Of a stretch of 45,827 bases of DNA, positions 15,811 to 25,007 are shown one piece after another. How positions within the stretch are numbered: the first letter of the stretch is position 1; each line of letters begins with the position of its first letter. The stretch is from the NCBI GenBank assembly GCA_019135865.1, contig JAGVVD010000038.1, positions 64,364-110,190 on the forward strand, given 5' to 3'. The notes below the pieces were generated by a model that had not been told where the DNA came from, searched no databases, and saw only the letters and a program-made list of their open reading frames with translations. The DNA comes from Elusimicrobiota bacterium. Lineage in GTDB: Bacteria > Elusimicrobiota > Elusimicrobia > Elusimicrobiales > UBA9959. A program made the translations under genes and the position numbers.

Positions 15811-18800
15811 ATGCTCAGACTCGCCGCCATCCTCTTATTCTCGTTCCAGACCGCTTATGCGCAGGCGCAGAGCGGGGCCGACGCCCTTTTCGACAAAGGG
15901 CTTTACCAGGAAGCCCTGGCCGCCTATTCCGAAAAGGCCGGTTACGGCGATGAGGACGCTTTGCGGGCGCTGTACAGGTCGGCGGAATGCGAGGCGCTCC
16001 TCTTCCGCTACGCCGAGGCGAACGCGCGTCTTTCCGGCTTCAGGCCGCCGAAGGATCCCGTCTGGCGCGGGCGTCTCCTCGCCCTGCGCGCGGAACTCGG
16101 CAAGGAGTTCCTGCGGCAGTACGGCCATTCTCTGCCGGCGGACCTGCGGAAAGGCACCACCGACCTGACGAAGCTCACCCGCGCAGAGTGGGAGTCCAGG
16201 ATAAACTCCGACTATGACGCGCTCTGGCCGCTGGCGGAGACCCTCTCGAAGGTCCCTTTAAAGGAAGAGGGTTATTTCGTGGACCTGGAGAAGGCGTATC
16301 TCGGCTATACCGCGTCGTTATGGGATTTCTTCGCGCTGAAATGGGGAGGCTGGCTGCTGGACGGGGCGGAGAAACCCTCCAAGGACCCGGGAGCGGAGCC
16401 GTTCCTCGCCGAAAACTACGAGCGGGCTTTCTCCGCGGCGCTGCATCCGGCGCTCAAGGCGGCCGCCGTTTATGAAAGGGCCTCCGGTCTGGCCCCGCGG
16501 GGGTCCGTGCCGAACGAATACTGGAGGATACGCCGGGCGCTTATCCCTTACAGGCTGGGCTACCTGCTCTCCGGAAAGAGGGAGGGGAGCGCCGGTCCCG
16601 GTCCGGCGCGGGAGACGGCCCGGCTCCTGGCCGCCTGGTCCCTTTCTTTCTCCTCCCCGCAGGGAAAGGCCTGGGCGGCGCGGGAAGCCGCGCGGCTCCA
16701 TCACGATTTCGGGGATTTCGAAAAAGCCGTGGAGCTCTGTTCCGCGGCCGAGGACTACGCCCCCGGCTCCAGGCCCGCCGCGGAGTGCGGGAAGCTGAAG
16801 GCCGGCATCGAAATGCCCGAGCTGGAACTTTCGCTCAGGACCGTCCCTCCCCCGGGGAGCGGCGGCCTCTCCGTTTCCGCGCGCAATCTCCACCAGGTGC
16901 ATTTCCGGGCCTACAGGACTTCGCCGGAGGCCATAGAGTTCGCCGCTCCCGCCGGCCGCAACGGCTGGGGCCACCTGAGGGACTTAAGCCTGGAGGCCGC
17001 CGGTTTCTTCCTGAAAAAGGGGCCGGACGTTTCCTGGAAGGAGGAGATCCGGTATCCCTCCCGCTACGCCCGGCACACGCAGGAAGCGGTCCCTCCCGCG
17101 CTGAAGAAAGGTCTCTACGTCGTCATCGCCTCCGGGGACCCGTCCTTCGACAGCGGCTCTTCCCTGATGAGGGCCGGCGTCCTGAACGTGACCGACATCA
17201 TGCTGATGGCCACCGGCGCGCCCGGCGGCGACCCCGAGGATTTCCTCGCGGCCCCGGAAGGGGCGCGCAAGGTCACGACGGCCATGTTCCATCTCTACGC
17301 CCTGGACGGGGCGTCCGGCAGGCCGCTGCCGGGGGCCAGACTGGATCATTTCTACTCCCTGCCGCGGCGCGGGGGATGGAACAGGGGGACGGCCTCTTTC
17401 GGCCCCGGCGGGACCCTGGAGCTCCCTTTCGAGACGGAGATCTCCTATCCGTCGCGGGAGCATTTCTCGCTGGACCCGCTGGCCTCGCACGGCGGGGCTT
17501 ACGCTTATACCGGCCGCGCGCTGAGCTCTTCGCTGTCCGTGCCGCCGCCCCTCGTGGTAGGACTGGAAACGGACAGGCCGGTGTACCGGCCGGGACAGGA
17601 GGTCAGGTTCAAGGCCACGGTGCTAGAGCGGCGTCCCGGCGGTCTCGCCGTCCACGCCGGCGGGAGGAAGATAAAGATCAGCGCCCGGGACGCGAACTGG
17701 CAGGAATTCTTCAGCAGCTCCTTCGAGCTCAACGATATGGGCAGCGCGGCCGGGTCTTTCACCGTCCCCCCGGGACGCCTGCTGGGCGGGTATCAGGTCG
17801 CGGGCGAGATCCTGGGCCACGGCGGCTCTTTCCGCGGTTCGGCCGCTTTTTCCGTGGAGGAATACAAACGGCCGGAGTTCGAGGTCCTGCTGGAGGAAGC
17901 GAAGGGTCCGTTCCGCTTCGGCCGGAAAGCGAGGGTGAGCGGGTCCGCCAGATATTATTCCGGCCCGCCGGTCGCCGGCGCCGAAGTGCGCTACCGGGTG
18001 AACAGGTCCCGTTACGTGCCCTGGTACGCCTGGTGGATGCCTTCGGACCCGTCGGCGGAGGAGGTCGCCTCCGGGACGATGAGAACGGCGGCGGACGGTT
18101 CTTTCTCCTTCGAGTTCACGCCGGAGGGCGACGGGGATTACCCGGCGGACCTCGGGGTGACCGTCGAAGCGCGCGACGCCGGCGGCAGGGTCATAACCGC
18201 TTCCCGTTCCTACCGCGCCGGGGCGAGATCGTACCTGGTGGACATAAGCCCGGAAGCCGGGTTCTTCACCCCCGCCGCGAAGCCTTCGGTAAAGCTCAGG
18301 CTCCTGACGCTCGGGGACGTCCAGGTCTCCGGTTCGGGTACCTACCGGCTTTACAGGATAGACAAGACCCCCGATTACGAGCCGCGGACCGGCTGGGGCG
18401 GCTCTTTCGGCCGCGCGCAGGACCTCAACACTTTCTTCGCCGAAGTTCCGGACGGCAGGCTGGTGGAGGAGGGGCGCGCGGATTTCGACGCGAGGTCCGC
18501 GAAGGAGCTGAAACTGGGCGCGCTGACGGAGGGAGTCTACCGTCTCAGGCTCAGGGTCCCGGACCCCTGGGGAGGGGAGTCGGAGGGGTCCCTGGTCCTC
18601 GTTTCCTTCGACCCCGGGCGCAAACTCTCCTCGCTGAACCTGCCCCCGACGGCCATCTTCGAGAGAAGCTCGTATCAGGCCGGAGAGACGGCCCGCCTGC
18701 TCCTCGGGGCTTCGGCCCTGAAAGGGGCCAAGTTCCTGGAGATCTTCGCCGGCGGTTTCCTGCTGGAGAAACGCACTCTCGCGTCCCCCGGCGTTTCCAT

Positions 18801-21711
18801 GGCCGAGATCAGGATCGGCGACCGGCACCGCGGCGGCTTCGACGCGCGCTGGTTCGGGGTTTCGGATTCCAATATCTACTCCGCCTCGGAGCACGCCTCC
18901 GTCCCGCTTTCCGACAGGGAACTGGCGGTGACGCTGGAGCATCCCGGCTCCCTGGAACCGGGCGGACGGGCCGAATGGACCCTTAACGCCAGGGACTCCG
19001 CCGGCCGCCCGGCCGGGGGGGAGGCCACCGTCAGGGTCTTCGACCGCTCGCTGGAATATTACCGCGCCGCGGCGGTCCCCTGGCTGGACGGACTTTACCA
19101 GGAGAGACGTTCGCACGCTCCTTCCGCCTCCTCCCTTTTCCAGGGACGGGCCGCTTCTTTCCCGGTGAAGAGGGGCCTCGTGTCGCGGATGTTCGACCTC
19201 TTCGCGCGCAGCGCGGCCGAGGAGAAGTTCCCCTCTTTCAGGCTGAACGCCGCCGCCGCCGCGGACCGTGTATATTTTTCCGCCAAGTCCCTGGGCGGGA
19301 CCATGATGGACACCGCCGGCGGGGGCCTGGCGGCGGCGGACCCGGCTTCCCGCCCCGCGATCGCGCTCTCCGGGGTCAGGGAGGAGCGGGAGACCTTTAA
19401 CGAAGCGCCTCCCGCCGGAAAGGAGAAGGAGGCGCAGTCGGCTCCCCGCTCCGATTTCTCGGAGACGGCTTATTTCAATCCCCAGCTCAGGTTCGAGAAG
19501 GGGCGCGGGCGGATATCGTTCACCATGCCGGAAAGGCTGACCTCCTGGAAGGTGACGGCGCAGGTGCTGACCCCGGACGTGAAAAAAGGAGCGGTTTCCG
19601 CGACGGTCGTGACCCGGAAGGACCTGATGGCGCGTCTCGACCTGCCCCGTTACCTGCGCGAAGGCGACGAGTCGGAGATCGTGGCGGTGATCGGCAACGC
19701 TTCCGACGGGCCGCTGAGCGGCTCCGCGGCGCTTTCCGTGACCCGCGACGGCAGGGACGCGGCCGCGGAGCTGGGGCTGTCCGGCCTGTCCCGGGAGTTC
19801 TCGGCCGGAAAGGACGCCTCGGTCGCGCTGCGCTGGAAGGCGAAGGCGCCGCTTTCCACGGGCTTCTACAAGGTCAGGATAACGGCGCGCGCAGGCCGCT
19901 TCTCCGACGCCCAGGAGAACGACCTGCCCGTGCTGCCCTCGCGCGAGCGGCTTTTCGCCTCGGTCAACGCCGTTCTGGACGGTCATGCCGAAAAGGAACT
20001 GCGCCTCAGGGAACTGGAGAAACGGGACGCCTCGCGGATCGTCGAATCCTCGCATCTGGAGATACAGCCGCAGCTGGCGCTGGCCGTGCTCAACAGCCTG
20101 CCGCACCTGGTGCGCTACCCGCACGAATGCACCGAGCAGCTGCTCAACCGCTACGTGCCGCTCTCGATAGTGAACGCGTTCTATTCCAGGTATCCGGCGC
20201 TGGCGGCCGCGGCGTCGAAGGTCCCCAGGCGCGCCTCCGTCACGCCCGCCTGGGAGCGGGACAACCCGCTGCGCCTCATCTCCCTGCTGGAAACGCCGTG
20301 GGAGGAGGCCTCCAGGGGCCGCGCGCGTTCGCGGCCCTCCGCCGACATGCTGGACGCCGGGCTGGTGTCGGCCGAGCGGAAGGCGGCCCTGGAGAAGCTC
20401 AAGAGCTACCAGCTCCCCGACGGGTCCTTCCCGTGGTTCCCGGGCGGCCGCCCGAACCTGCACATGACGCTCTATGTCCTGGAGGGTTTCGCCGAGGGCG
20501 AGCGCTACGGCGTGGACGCGCCTGACGATATGGCACGGAGGGCGCTGAAATACGTCCTCGCCGAGATCCCCGGCTACATGAAGCCGGAGCCGGCGGAGAC
20601 TTCCATGCTCCTCTACGCCGCTTACGTCGTCTCGGCCTTCGAGGGCAGATGGCCGGAATCCCGCGCGGCCCTCAAGTACGCCAAGCTCTGGGCCGATCAC
20701 GCGGACAAGCATTACCGCGCCATGACGCCGATGGGCAGGGCCTACGCGGCCTATGTCTACCTGCGGCTGGGAGAGAAGGAGAAAGCGGAACTTTATCTTA
20801 AGCGCGCCATGGACGGCGCGCGCGAGGACGAGGTCTCGGGGCTTTACTGGGCGCCGGAGAAGATCTCCTGGCTCTGGTACAACGACACCGTCGAGAAGCA
20901 CGCCTTCCTGCTGCGAACGCTCACGGCCTTCAGTCCCAGGGACCCGCGCGCCGCCAAAATGGCGCGGTGGCTGCTTTTCAACAGGCGCGCTTCCGAGTGG
21001 AAGTCCACCCGCGCCTCGGCCGCGGCCATCTATTCGCTGCTGGACTTCATGAAGGCGCGCGGCGCGCTCGACAAGGGGGAGGAATTCTCCCTGGAATGGG
21101 GAGGGACGAAGGAAAAGGCCTCCGTCGGCCCGGCGGACTGGCTGGAGAAGCCGCTGCGCTGGTCGCTCTACGGCGCGGACATAAAGCCCGGGCACGCCTC
21201 GGCGAAGATCTCCAAGAAAGGTCCCGGCCTCGCCTTCGCCTCGCTGGCGGCCGTATATACCAGCGGCGAACCGGCCGGGTCTTCGCCCTCAGGCATGATG
21301 AACGTGGAGCGGAAATATTTCCTCCGCGAGAAGGAGGGCGCGGGCTACGCCCTGAGACCGCTGAAGAGCGGCGACGCCGTGCCGGCCGGTTCGGAGATAG
21401 AGGTGAAGCTCACGGTAAGGACGCGTTCGGCCTTCGAGTACGTGCATCTGAAGGACCCCAAGCCGGCCGGCTTCGAGGCGGAGTCGCTGCTGAGCGGCTG
21501 GAAATGGGACCGGCTCTCCCGCTACGAGGAACAGCGCGACTCGCTGACCAATTTCTTCATGGAATGGGTCCCCCGCGGCGAATACGAGTTCGGCTACCGC
21601 CTTCGCCCGTCGCTGCCCGGGACCTACCGCCTGGGCGCGGCGGTCATACAGTCCATGTACGCGCCGGAGTTCGGCGCTCATTCCGACGGCATGATCATCA
21701 GGGTGAAGTGA
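15811..21711 (+). CDS. bacterial alpha-2-macroglobulin with thioester motif
   Basis: A 1966-aa periplasmic protein with a Sec signal (MLRLAAILLFSFQTAYAQAQ) and no lipobox. Residues about 20-350 are TPR-like helices, unusual compared with the E. coli YfhM layout. An MG2 domain starts near 585 (ETDRPVYRPGQEVRFKATVL); the A2M domain is near 1218 (AYFNPQLRFEKGRGRISF, then LTSWKVTAQVL); the thioester sequence is CTEQ with C1440 in YPHECTEQLLNRY, followed by the alpha-helical thioester domain (about 1500-1720). Such proteins trap proteases covalently and protect the periplasm. They are often next to pbpC; here no pbpC is present. The start has AGGGGG 5 bases before the ATG. dinB follows after seven bases. 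Confidence 0.92.
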   Translation: MLRLAAILLFSFQTAYAQAQSGADALFDKGLYQEALAAYSEKAGYGDEDALRALYRSAECEALLFRYAEANARLSGFRPPKDPVWRGRLLALRAELGKEFLRQYGHSLPADLRKGTTDLTKLTRAEWESRINSDYDALWPLAETLSKVPLKEEGYFVDLEKAYLGYTASLWDFFALKWGGWLLDGAEKPSKDPGAEPFLAENYERAFSAALHPALKAAAVYERASGLAPRGSVPNEYWRIRRALIPYRLGYLLSGKREGSAGPGPARETARLLAAWSLSFSSPQGKAWAAREAARLHHDFGDFEKAVELCSAAEDYAPGSRPAAECGKLKAGIEMPELELSLRTVPPPGSGGLSVSARNLHQVHFRAYRTSPEAIEFAAPAGRNGWGHLRDLSLEAAGFFLKKGPDVSWKEEIRYPSRYARHTQEAVPPALKKGLYVVIASGDPSFDSGSSLMRAGVLNVTDIMLMATGAPGGDPEDFLAAPEGARKVTTAMFHLYALDGASGRPLPGARLDHFYSLPRRGGWNRGTASFGPGGTLELPFETEISYPSREHFSLDPLASHGGAYAYTGRALSSSLSVPPPLVVGLETDRPVYRPGQEVRFKATVLERRPGGLAVHAGGRKIKISARDANWQEFFSSSFELNDMGSAAGSFTVPPGRLLGGYQVAGEILGHGGSFRGSAAFSVEEYKRPEFEVLLEEAKGPFRFGRKARVSGSARYYSGPPVAGAEVRYRVNRSRYVPWYAWWMPSDPSAEEVASGTMRTAADGSFSFEFTPEGDGDYPADLGVTVEARDAGGRVITASRSYRAGARSYLVDISPEAGFFTPAAKPSVKLRLLTLGDVQVSGSGTYRLYRIDKTPDYEPRTGWGGSFGRAQDLNTFFAEVPDGRLVEEGRADFDARSAKELKLGALTEGVYRLRLRVPDPWGGESEGSLVLVSFDPGRKLSSLNLPPTAIFERSSYQAGETARLLLGASALKGAKFLEIFAGGFLLEKRTLASPGVSMAEIRIGDRHRGGFDARWFGVSDSNIYSASEHASVPLSDRELAVTLEHPGSLEPGGRAEWTLNARDSAGRPAGGEATVRVFDRSLEYYRAAAVPWLDGLYQERRSHAPSASSLFQGRAASFPVKRGLVSRMFDLFARSAAEEKFPSFRLNAAAAADRVYFSAKSLGGTMMDTAGGGLAAADPASRPAIALSGVREERETFNEAPPAGKEKEAQSAPRSDFSETAYFNPQLRFEKGRGRISFTMPERLTSWKVTAQVLTPDVKKGAVSATVVTRKDLMARLDLPRYLREGDESEIVAVIGNASDGPLSGSAALSVTRDGRDAAAELGLSGLSREFSAGKDASVALRWKAKAPLSTGFYKVRITARAGRFSDAQENDLPVLPSRERLFASVNAVLDGHAEKELRLRELEKRDASRIVESSHLEIQPQLALAVLNSLPHLVRYPHECTEQLLNRYVPLSIVNAFYSRYPALAAAASKVPRRASVTPAWERDNPLRLISLLETPWEEASRGRARSRPSADMLDAGLVSAERKAALEKLKSYQLPDGSFPWFPGGRPNLHMTLYVLEGFAEGERYGVDAPDDMARRALKYVLAEIPGYMKPEPAETSMLLYAAYVVSAFEGRWPESRAALKYAKLWADHADKHYRAMTPMGRAYAAYVYLRLGEKEKAELYLKRAMDGAREDEVSGLYWAPEKISWLWYNDTVEKHAFLLRTLTAFSPRDPRAAKMARWLLFNRRASEWKSTRASAAAIYSLLDFMKARGALDKGEEFSLEWGGTKEKASVGPADWLEKPLRWSLYGADIKPGHASAKISKKGPGLAFASLAAVYTSGEPAGSSPSGMMNVERKYFLREKEGAGYALRPLKSGDAVPAGSEIEVKLTVRTRSAFEYVHLKDPKPAGFEAESLLSGWKWDRLSRYEEQRDSLTNFFMEWVPRGEYEFGYRLRPSLPGTYRLGAAVIQSMYAPEFGAHSDGMIIRVK

Positions 21712-21718
21712 GGCGCCT

Positions 21719-22891
21719 ATGGCGGAGCGCCATATCGTTCACGTCGACATGGACGCTTTCTTCGCGGCCGTGGAGCAGCGCGACGATCCCTCGCTGCGCG
21801 GCAGGCCCGTCATAATAGGGGCCGACCCCAGGGGCGGCCGCGGGCGCGGCGTGGTCTCGACCTGCTCCTACGAAGCGAGGAAGTTCGGCGTCCGTTCGGC
21901 CATGCCCATCTCCGAGGCCTGGCGCCGCTGCCCCGGCGGCGTCTACCTCCGGCCGGATTCCCGCAAATACAGCCGGGCCTCGTCCGTCATAGAAAAGGCC
22001 TTCCACGAATTCACGCCCGACGTGGAGATGGTCAGCGTGGACGAGGCCTTCCTGGACGTCACGCTGAGCGCGCATCTCTTCGGCGGGCCGGAGCAGACCT
22101 GCCGCCGCCTGAAACGCCGCGTGAAGGAGCTTACCGGCCTGACCTGTTCCGTCGGACTGGCCCCTACCAAGATGTGCGCCAAGATAGCCTCCGACCTGCG
22201 CAAGCCGGACGGTTTCGTGACGGTGCCGCCCGGCGGGGAAGCCGCCTTCCTGGCCCCGCTGGACATCTCTAAGCTCTGGGGACTGGGACCTAAGACCGCC
22301 GCGGCCCTCCGCGCCAGGGGCCTCAATACGATAGGGGAACTGGCGGCCTGCCCGGAGGGAAGTCTCGCGTTCCTCGGTCGGAACGGCGCGGAGCTGAAGG
22401 CGCTGGCCGGCGGAGTGGACCCCAGTCCGGTCTCGCCGGAGGGCGAGGCTAAGTCGGTCTCCAACGAGATAACTTTCGACAGCGACACCGGCGACGAGCG
22501 GGAGATACGCGAGTCGCTGGTGGCGCTCTGCGACAAGGTCTCATCCAGGCTGCGGGCCGCCGGGCAAAAGGGCCGCACCGTGGGGCTGAAGATAAGGCTA
22601 GAGGGGTTCGTCACCTATACGCGCGCGAGGACCGTGCTCCTTGCCACCAATTACGCGGACGTTATATGGAAGGAGGTCTCCGGCCTCTACGCGGCCTTCC
22701 CCCGCGGCCGCAGGAAAGTGCGGCTGCTTGGGGTCAGGGTGTCGGGGCTGATGCCCGCCTCGGAGAGGGAAAGCCTGTTCGAGGAAGAGGGCGACGAGAG
22801 ACGGGAGAGGTCCCACCGCGCGGTGGAGGAGATACGCCGCAGGTTCGGCCGGAGTTCCATTTACCGGGCGGGCGGGAAGAAGGAGCTTTAA
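21719..22891 (+). CDS. dinB: DNA polymerase IV (Y-family translesion polymerase)
   Basis: A 390-aa Y-family polymerase. Motifs: VDMDAFFAAVEQRDDPSLRG at the N-terminus with the first metal-binding Asp, YEARKFGVRSAMP, SVDEAFLDVT with the catalytic Asp-Glu, and CSVGLAPTKMCAKIASDLRKP. A helix-hairpin-helix (LWGLGPKTAAALRARGL) and a little-finger domain follow. The C-terminus has no clear beta-clamp motif of the QxxLPLF type; the end is RAGGKKEL. It begins seven bases after the alpha-2-macroglobulin stop with GTGAGG as ribosome site, so the two are probably co-transcribed, an odd functional pairing. No LexA box is evident upstream. Confidence 0.92.
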   Translation: MAERHIVHVDMDAFFAAVEQRDDPSLRGRPVIIGADPRGGRGRGVVSTCSYEARKFGVRSAMPISEAWRRCPGGVYLRPDSRKYSRASSVIEKAFHEFTPDVEMVSVDEAFLDVTLSAHLFGGPEQTCRRLKRRVKELTGLTCSVGLAPTKMCAKIASDLRKPDGFVTVPPGGEAAFLAPLDISKLWGLGPKTAAALRARGLNTIGELAACPEGSLAFLGRNGAELKALAGGVDPSPVSPEGEAKSVSNEITFDSDTGDEREIRESLVALCDKVSSRLRAAGQKGRTVGLKIRLEGFVTYTRARTVLLATNYADVIWKEVSGLYAAFPRGRRKVRLLGVRVSGLMPASERESLFEEEGDERRERSHRAVEEIRRRFGRSSIYRAGGKKEL

Positions 22892-22894
22892 GTC

Positions 22895-22927
22895 AAAAAG
22901 AGGGGCCCCCGCCAGGGGGCGGGGGCC
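22895..22927 (-). terminator. strong intrinsic terminator of the minus-strand RNA
   Basis: A 10-bp all-GC stem (22904-22913 with 22918-22927) and four-base loop, followed on the minus strand by CCTCTTTTT. There is no T tract on the plus side, so it works only for minus-strand transcription. It begins four bases after the dinB stop. Confidence 0.8.
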
Positions 22928-23133
22928 GTACACCAGCTGGGTCCTGTTGTGGGCCGGACCGAAGCACTGCGCTGCAACCGCACCTGCACCGCGACCGCAC
23001 CGACGCTGCTACCGCTACCGCACCGCTACTGCCGCTGTTACCGCACCGCACTCGCTGCTGTTCGCCCTCCCGGGGGACGGCCCTCGGGGGCCGACCGGGA
23101 CACCGCAAAACTACCGCACTTCACCTTTCTGCG
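22895..23133 (-). ncRNA. predicted noncoding RNA with GUGCGGU repeats
   Basis: The 400-base gap between dinB and htpX has no convincing protein gene but a complete minus-strand transcription unit: promoter at 23139-23167, about 235 transcribed bases, and terminator at 22895-22927. ACCGCAC (GUGCGGU in the RNA) occurs at least six times: 22977, 22994, 23017, 23040, 23045 and 23113. Two hairpins are clear: CGGCCC/GGGCCG near 23070-23100, and GGUCC/GGACC near 22940-22960. It lacks the conserved parts of tmRNA, RNase P RNA, SRP RNA or 6S RNA that I would recognise. The RNA is inferred, not shown. Short open frames here are low-complexity and without ribosome sites. Confidence 0.6.
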
Positions 23134-23138
23134 ACTAT

Positions 23139-23167
23139 AGTCTAACATTATAGGCTTGACTTGTCAA
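23139..23167 (-). promoter_or_regulatory. near-consensus sigma70 promoter of the predicted RNA
   Basis: On the minus strand: TTGACA (23167-23162), a 17-base spacer, then TAGACT (23144-23139) preceded by TGT, an extended -10. A TATAAT also lies in the spacer. Start expected near 23132. This is the best promoter match in the window. Confidence 0.75.
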
Positions 23168-23291
23168 GGGGTAAAAAATACTTGTATTTCCGTCTCTTTC
23201 CGTTCGCCGCCGGTAAGCCTTAGCCGCCCCGGATTTTGTAAAATATAGGCAGTGGAACGGGGCGGTAGCCCCCGGTCCGGGAGGCAAAGCT

Positions 23292-24179
23292 ATGAGATTC
23301 GCCAAGAGAATTTTCCTTTTCGTAGCTCTCAATGTCCTGGTCATAACGACCATCTCCATCACCCTTAACCTGCTGGGCATAAGGCCTTATCTCGACGCCC
23401 AGGGCATAGATTATTCCGCCCTGATGGCCTTCTGCCTGGTCTGGGGCATGGGCGGCGCTTTCATTTCGCTGGCCCTCTCCCGCGTAATGGTCAAATGGAT
23501 GATGGGAGTGCGGGTCGTCGATCCGAACACCTCCGATCCCGCTCTTTCCCGCCTGGTGGCCGCGGTGCACAACCTGGCCAAGGCGGCGGGCCTCCCGAAG
23601 ATGCCCGAGGTGGGCGTCTACGACAGCCCCGAGGTCAACGCTTTCGCCACCGGCCCCACCCGCTCCCGCTCCCTGGTGGCGGTCTCGGCCGGCCTGCTGG
23701 AGGCCATGGACTGGGAGCAGGTCGAAGGCGTGCTGGGCCACGAGGTCGCGCATATCGCCAACGGCGATATGGTCACGATGACCCTGCTGCAGGGCGTCAT
23801 CAACGCGATGGTCATGTTCCTCGCGCGCGTCATAGCTTTCTTCCTGTTCCGCAATTCCCGCGACGGCGGAGGAGGGATGCAGTTCCTCGTAGTCATAGTC
23901 CTCCAGATCGTGCTGAGCTTCTTCGGCATGATACTGCTGGCGGCCTTCTCGCGCCGCCGCGAGTACCGGGCCGACGCCGGCGGGGCCTTGCTTGCCGGCA
24001 GGGAGAAGATGATAGACGCCCTGGAAGGTCTGCGCCGGACCGTGAAGTACGCGGACATGACGGGCCACGGTTCGGTGGCGGCTTTCAAGATCTCCTCCAG
24101 GCCCGGAGGGCTGATGAGCCTGCTCTCGACCCATCCGCCGCTGGAAGAGCGCATCGCCAGGCTGAAGGCGGCCGCGTGA
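23292..24179 (+). CDS. htpX: HtpX membrane zinc metalloprotease
   Basis: A 295-aa protein of typical HtpX length with two N-terminal helices (about 8-27 and 44-64), the HEXXH zinc site H150-E151-H154 in LGHEVAHIANGD, two further helices (about 175-225), and the downstream Glu region RRREYRADAGGALL. It degrades damaged membrane proteins from the cytoplasmic side. GGGAGG precedes the ATG by eight bases. TAAAAT at 23239-23244 is a possible -10. The stop overlaps the next gene (GTGA). Confidence 0.93.
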   Translation: MRFAKRIFLFVALNVLVITTISITLNLLGIRPYLDAQGIDYSALMAFCLVWGMGGAFISLALSRVMVKWMMGVRVVDPNTSDPALSRLVAAVHNLAKAAGLPKMPEVGVYDSPEVNAFATGPTRSRSLVAVSAGLLEAMDWEQVEGVLGHEVAHIANGDMVTMTLLQGVINAMVMFLARVIAFFLFRNSRDGGGGMQFLVVIVLQIVLSFFGMILLAAFSRRREYRADAGGALLAGREKMIDALEGLRRTVKYADMTGHGSVAAFKISSRPGGLMSLLSTHPPLEERIARLKAAA

Positions 24180-24853
24180 AGGCCGTCCATCTCGCCGCGG
24201 CGCTGCCGCTGTTCTTCGCTTTTTCCGGCTGTTCCCGTACCCCGGACAGCCAGTACCGTAATTCCCTGCGCAAAGTGAAGGCCGCGCTGGAGGCCGACAG
24301 CGCCGCAGGCAAGTTCAAAGAATCACTGTCCGCGGACATGAAGCTCAAGACCGCCCGCGACAGGCTGGACGCCACGCTGATGAGCCATCCTTCCAGCGTT
24401 TTCGCGGACGACGCCTATCTCGTCAGGGCGCTGCTGAGGGACCCGGATTCAGGGACCCCCGAGACCTGGAGGGATTTCCTGGTCAGGCATCCTTCGGCGG
24501 AGTTCGAACCCTGGTCCACGGAGAACCTTCAGGGCGTATTCGGCGATTCCGTGCTCAAGGCGCCCAAAGGGCCCGTCTTCGAAGCCCGTTACCGTCTCGT
24601 TTCCGCCCTGGCTTCGCGCAAGCGCTGCCCCGAAGCCCTGGCCGAGGCCAGGGCCGCCATGACCCTTTATTCTTCCGCCGGCGCCCCGTCTTCCGTGGAG
24701 GCCATGCTGGCGCTGGGCTATCTCCGCGCCGGCTCCTGCTTCTCCAAAGCGGGCGACCGGAAGTCGGCCGAGTCGGCGTACCGGGAAGCGGCCGGTTTCT
24801 TCGACGAGCCCAGGATAAGGGCTTCTTTCGAGCGGGAACTTTCGAAGCGCTGA
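24176..24853 (+). CDS. lipoprotein with TPR-like helices, 225 aa
   Basis: The open frame begins far upstream, but the meaningful start is the GTG at 24176, which overlaps the htpX stop. It gives a lipoprotein signal peptide (KAVHLAAALPLFFAFSGC) with lipidated Cys about residue 19. The mature part is helical: TARDRLDATLMSHPSSVFADDAYLVRAL and AMLALGYLRAGSCFSKAGDRKSAESAYREA look like TPR/Sel1-type hairpins, as in BamD-like or tol-associated lipoproteins. No specific function can be assigned. Coupling to htpX suggests an envelope quality-control role. Confidence 0.75.
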   Translation: MKAVHLAAALPLFFAFSGCSRTPDSQYRNSLRKVKAALEADSAAGKFKESLSADMKLKTARDRLDATLMSHPSSVFADDAYLVRALLRDPDSGTPETWRDFLVRHPSAEFEPWSTENLQGVFGDSVLKAPKGPVFEARYRLVSALASRKRCPEALAEARAAMTLYSSAGAPSSVEAMLALGYLRAGSCFSKAGDRKSAESAYREAAGFFDEPRIRASFERELSKR

Positions 24854-24860
24854 TAAGGGC

Positions 24861-24889
24861 TTCACAAGCCGCGATCAATTTTGTAATAA
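24861..24889 (+). promoter_or_regulatory. promoter of the histidine kinase gene
   Basis: TTCACA (24861-24866), a 17-base spacer and TAATAA (24884-24889). Start is expected near 24896, giving a leader of about 110 bases before the ATG at 25008. Confidence 0.5.
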
Positions 24890-24909
24890 TTCCCAAGGGG
24901 TAGGGATAA

Positions 24910-24972
24910 GACGCCTGTGGCCGGTTCAAGCCTCGGTCTTCGGACCGCGGCGGCCGACGTTCGCGTCTTTTT
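24910..24972 (+). terminator. terminator-like structured leader (possible attenuator)
   Basis: Three nested stems: GACGC (24910) with GCGTC (24967), GGCCG (24919) with CGGCC (24955), and CGGTC-TTCG-GACCG (24934-24947) with a stable UUCG loop. Five T follow at 24968-24972. It lies between the kinase promoter and start codon. It could instead simply end the htpX transcript. Confidence 0.5.
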
Positions 24973-25007
24973 CCCGCATCTGAGAGTTCTTCAGCGGGGG
25001 GGGGCTT

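Noticed and set aside
17623-21195. A 1190-codon minus-strand open frame
   Set aside because: It is antisense to the alpha-2-macroglobulin, has Arg/Gly/Pro-rich low-complexity sequence and no recognisable domain. High GC makes long antisense frames common.
22977-23119. CRISPR array
   Set aside because: The repeated unit is only seven bases and irregularly spaced; there are no long repeats, spacers or cas genes.
22947-23153. Small plus-strand protein genes between dinB and htpX
   Set aside because: Three overlapping frames are open only because of the ACCGCx-rich composition; no ribosome site. The minus-strand promoter and terminator explain the region better.
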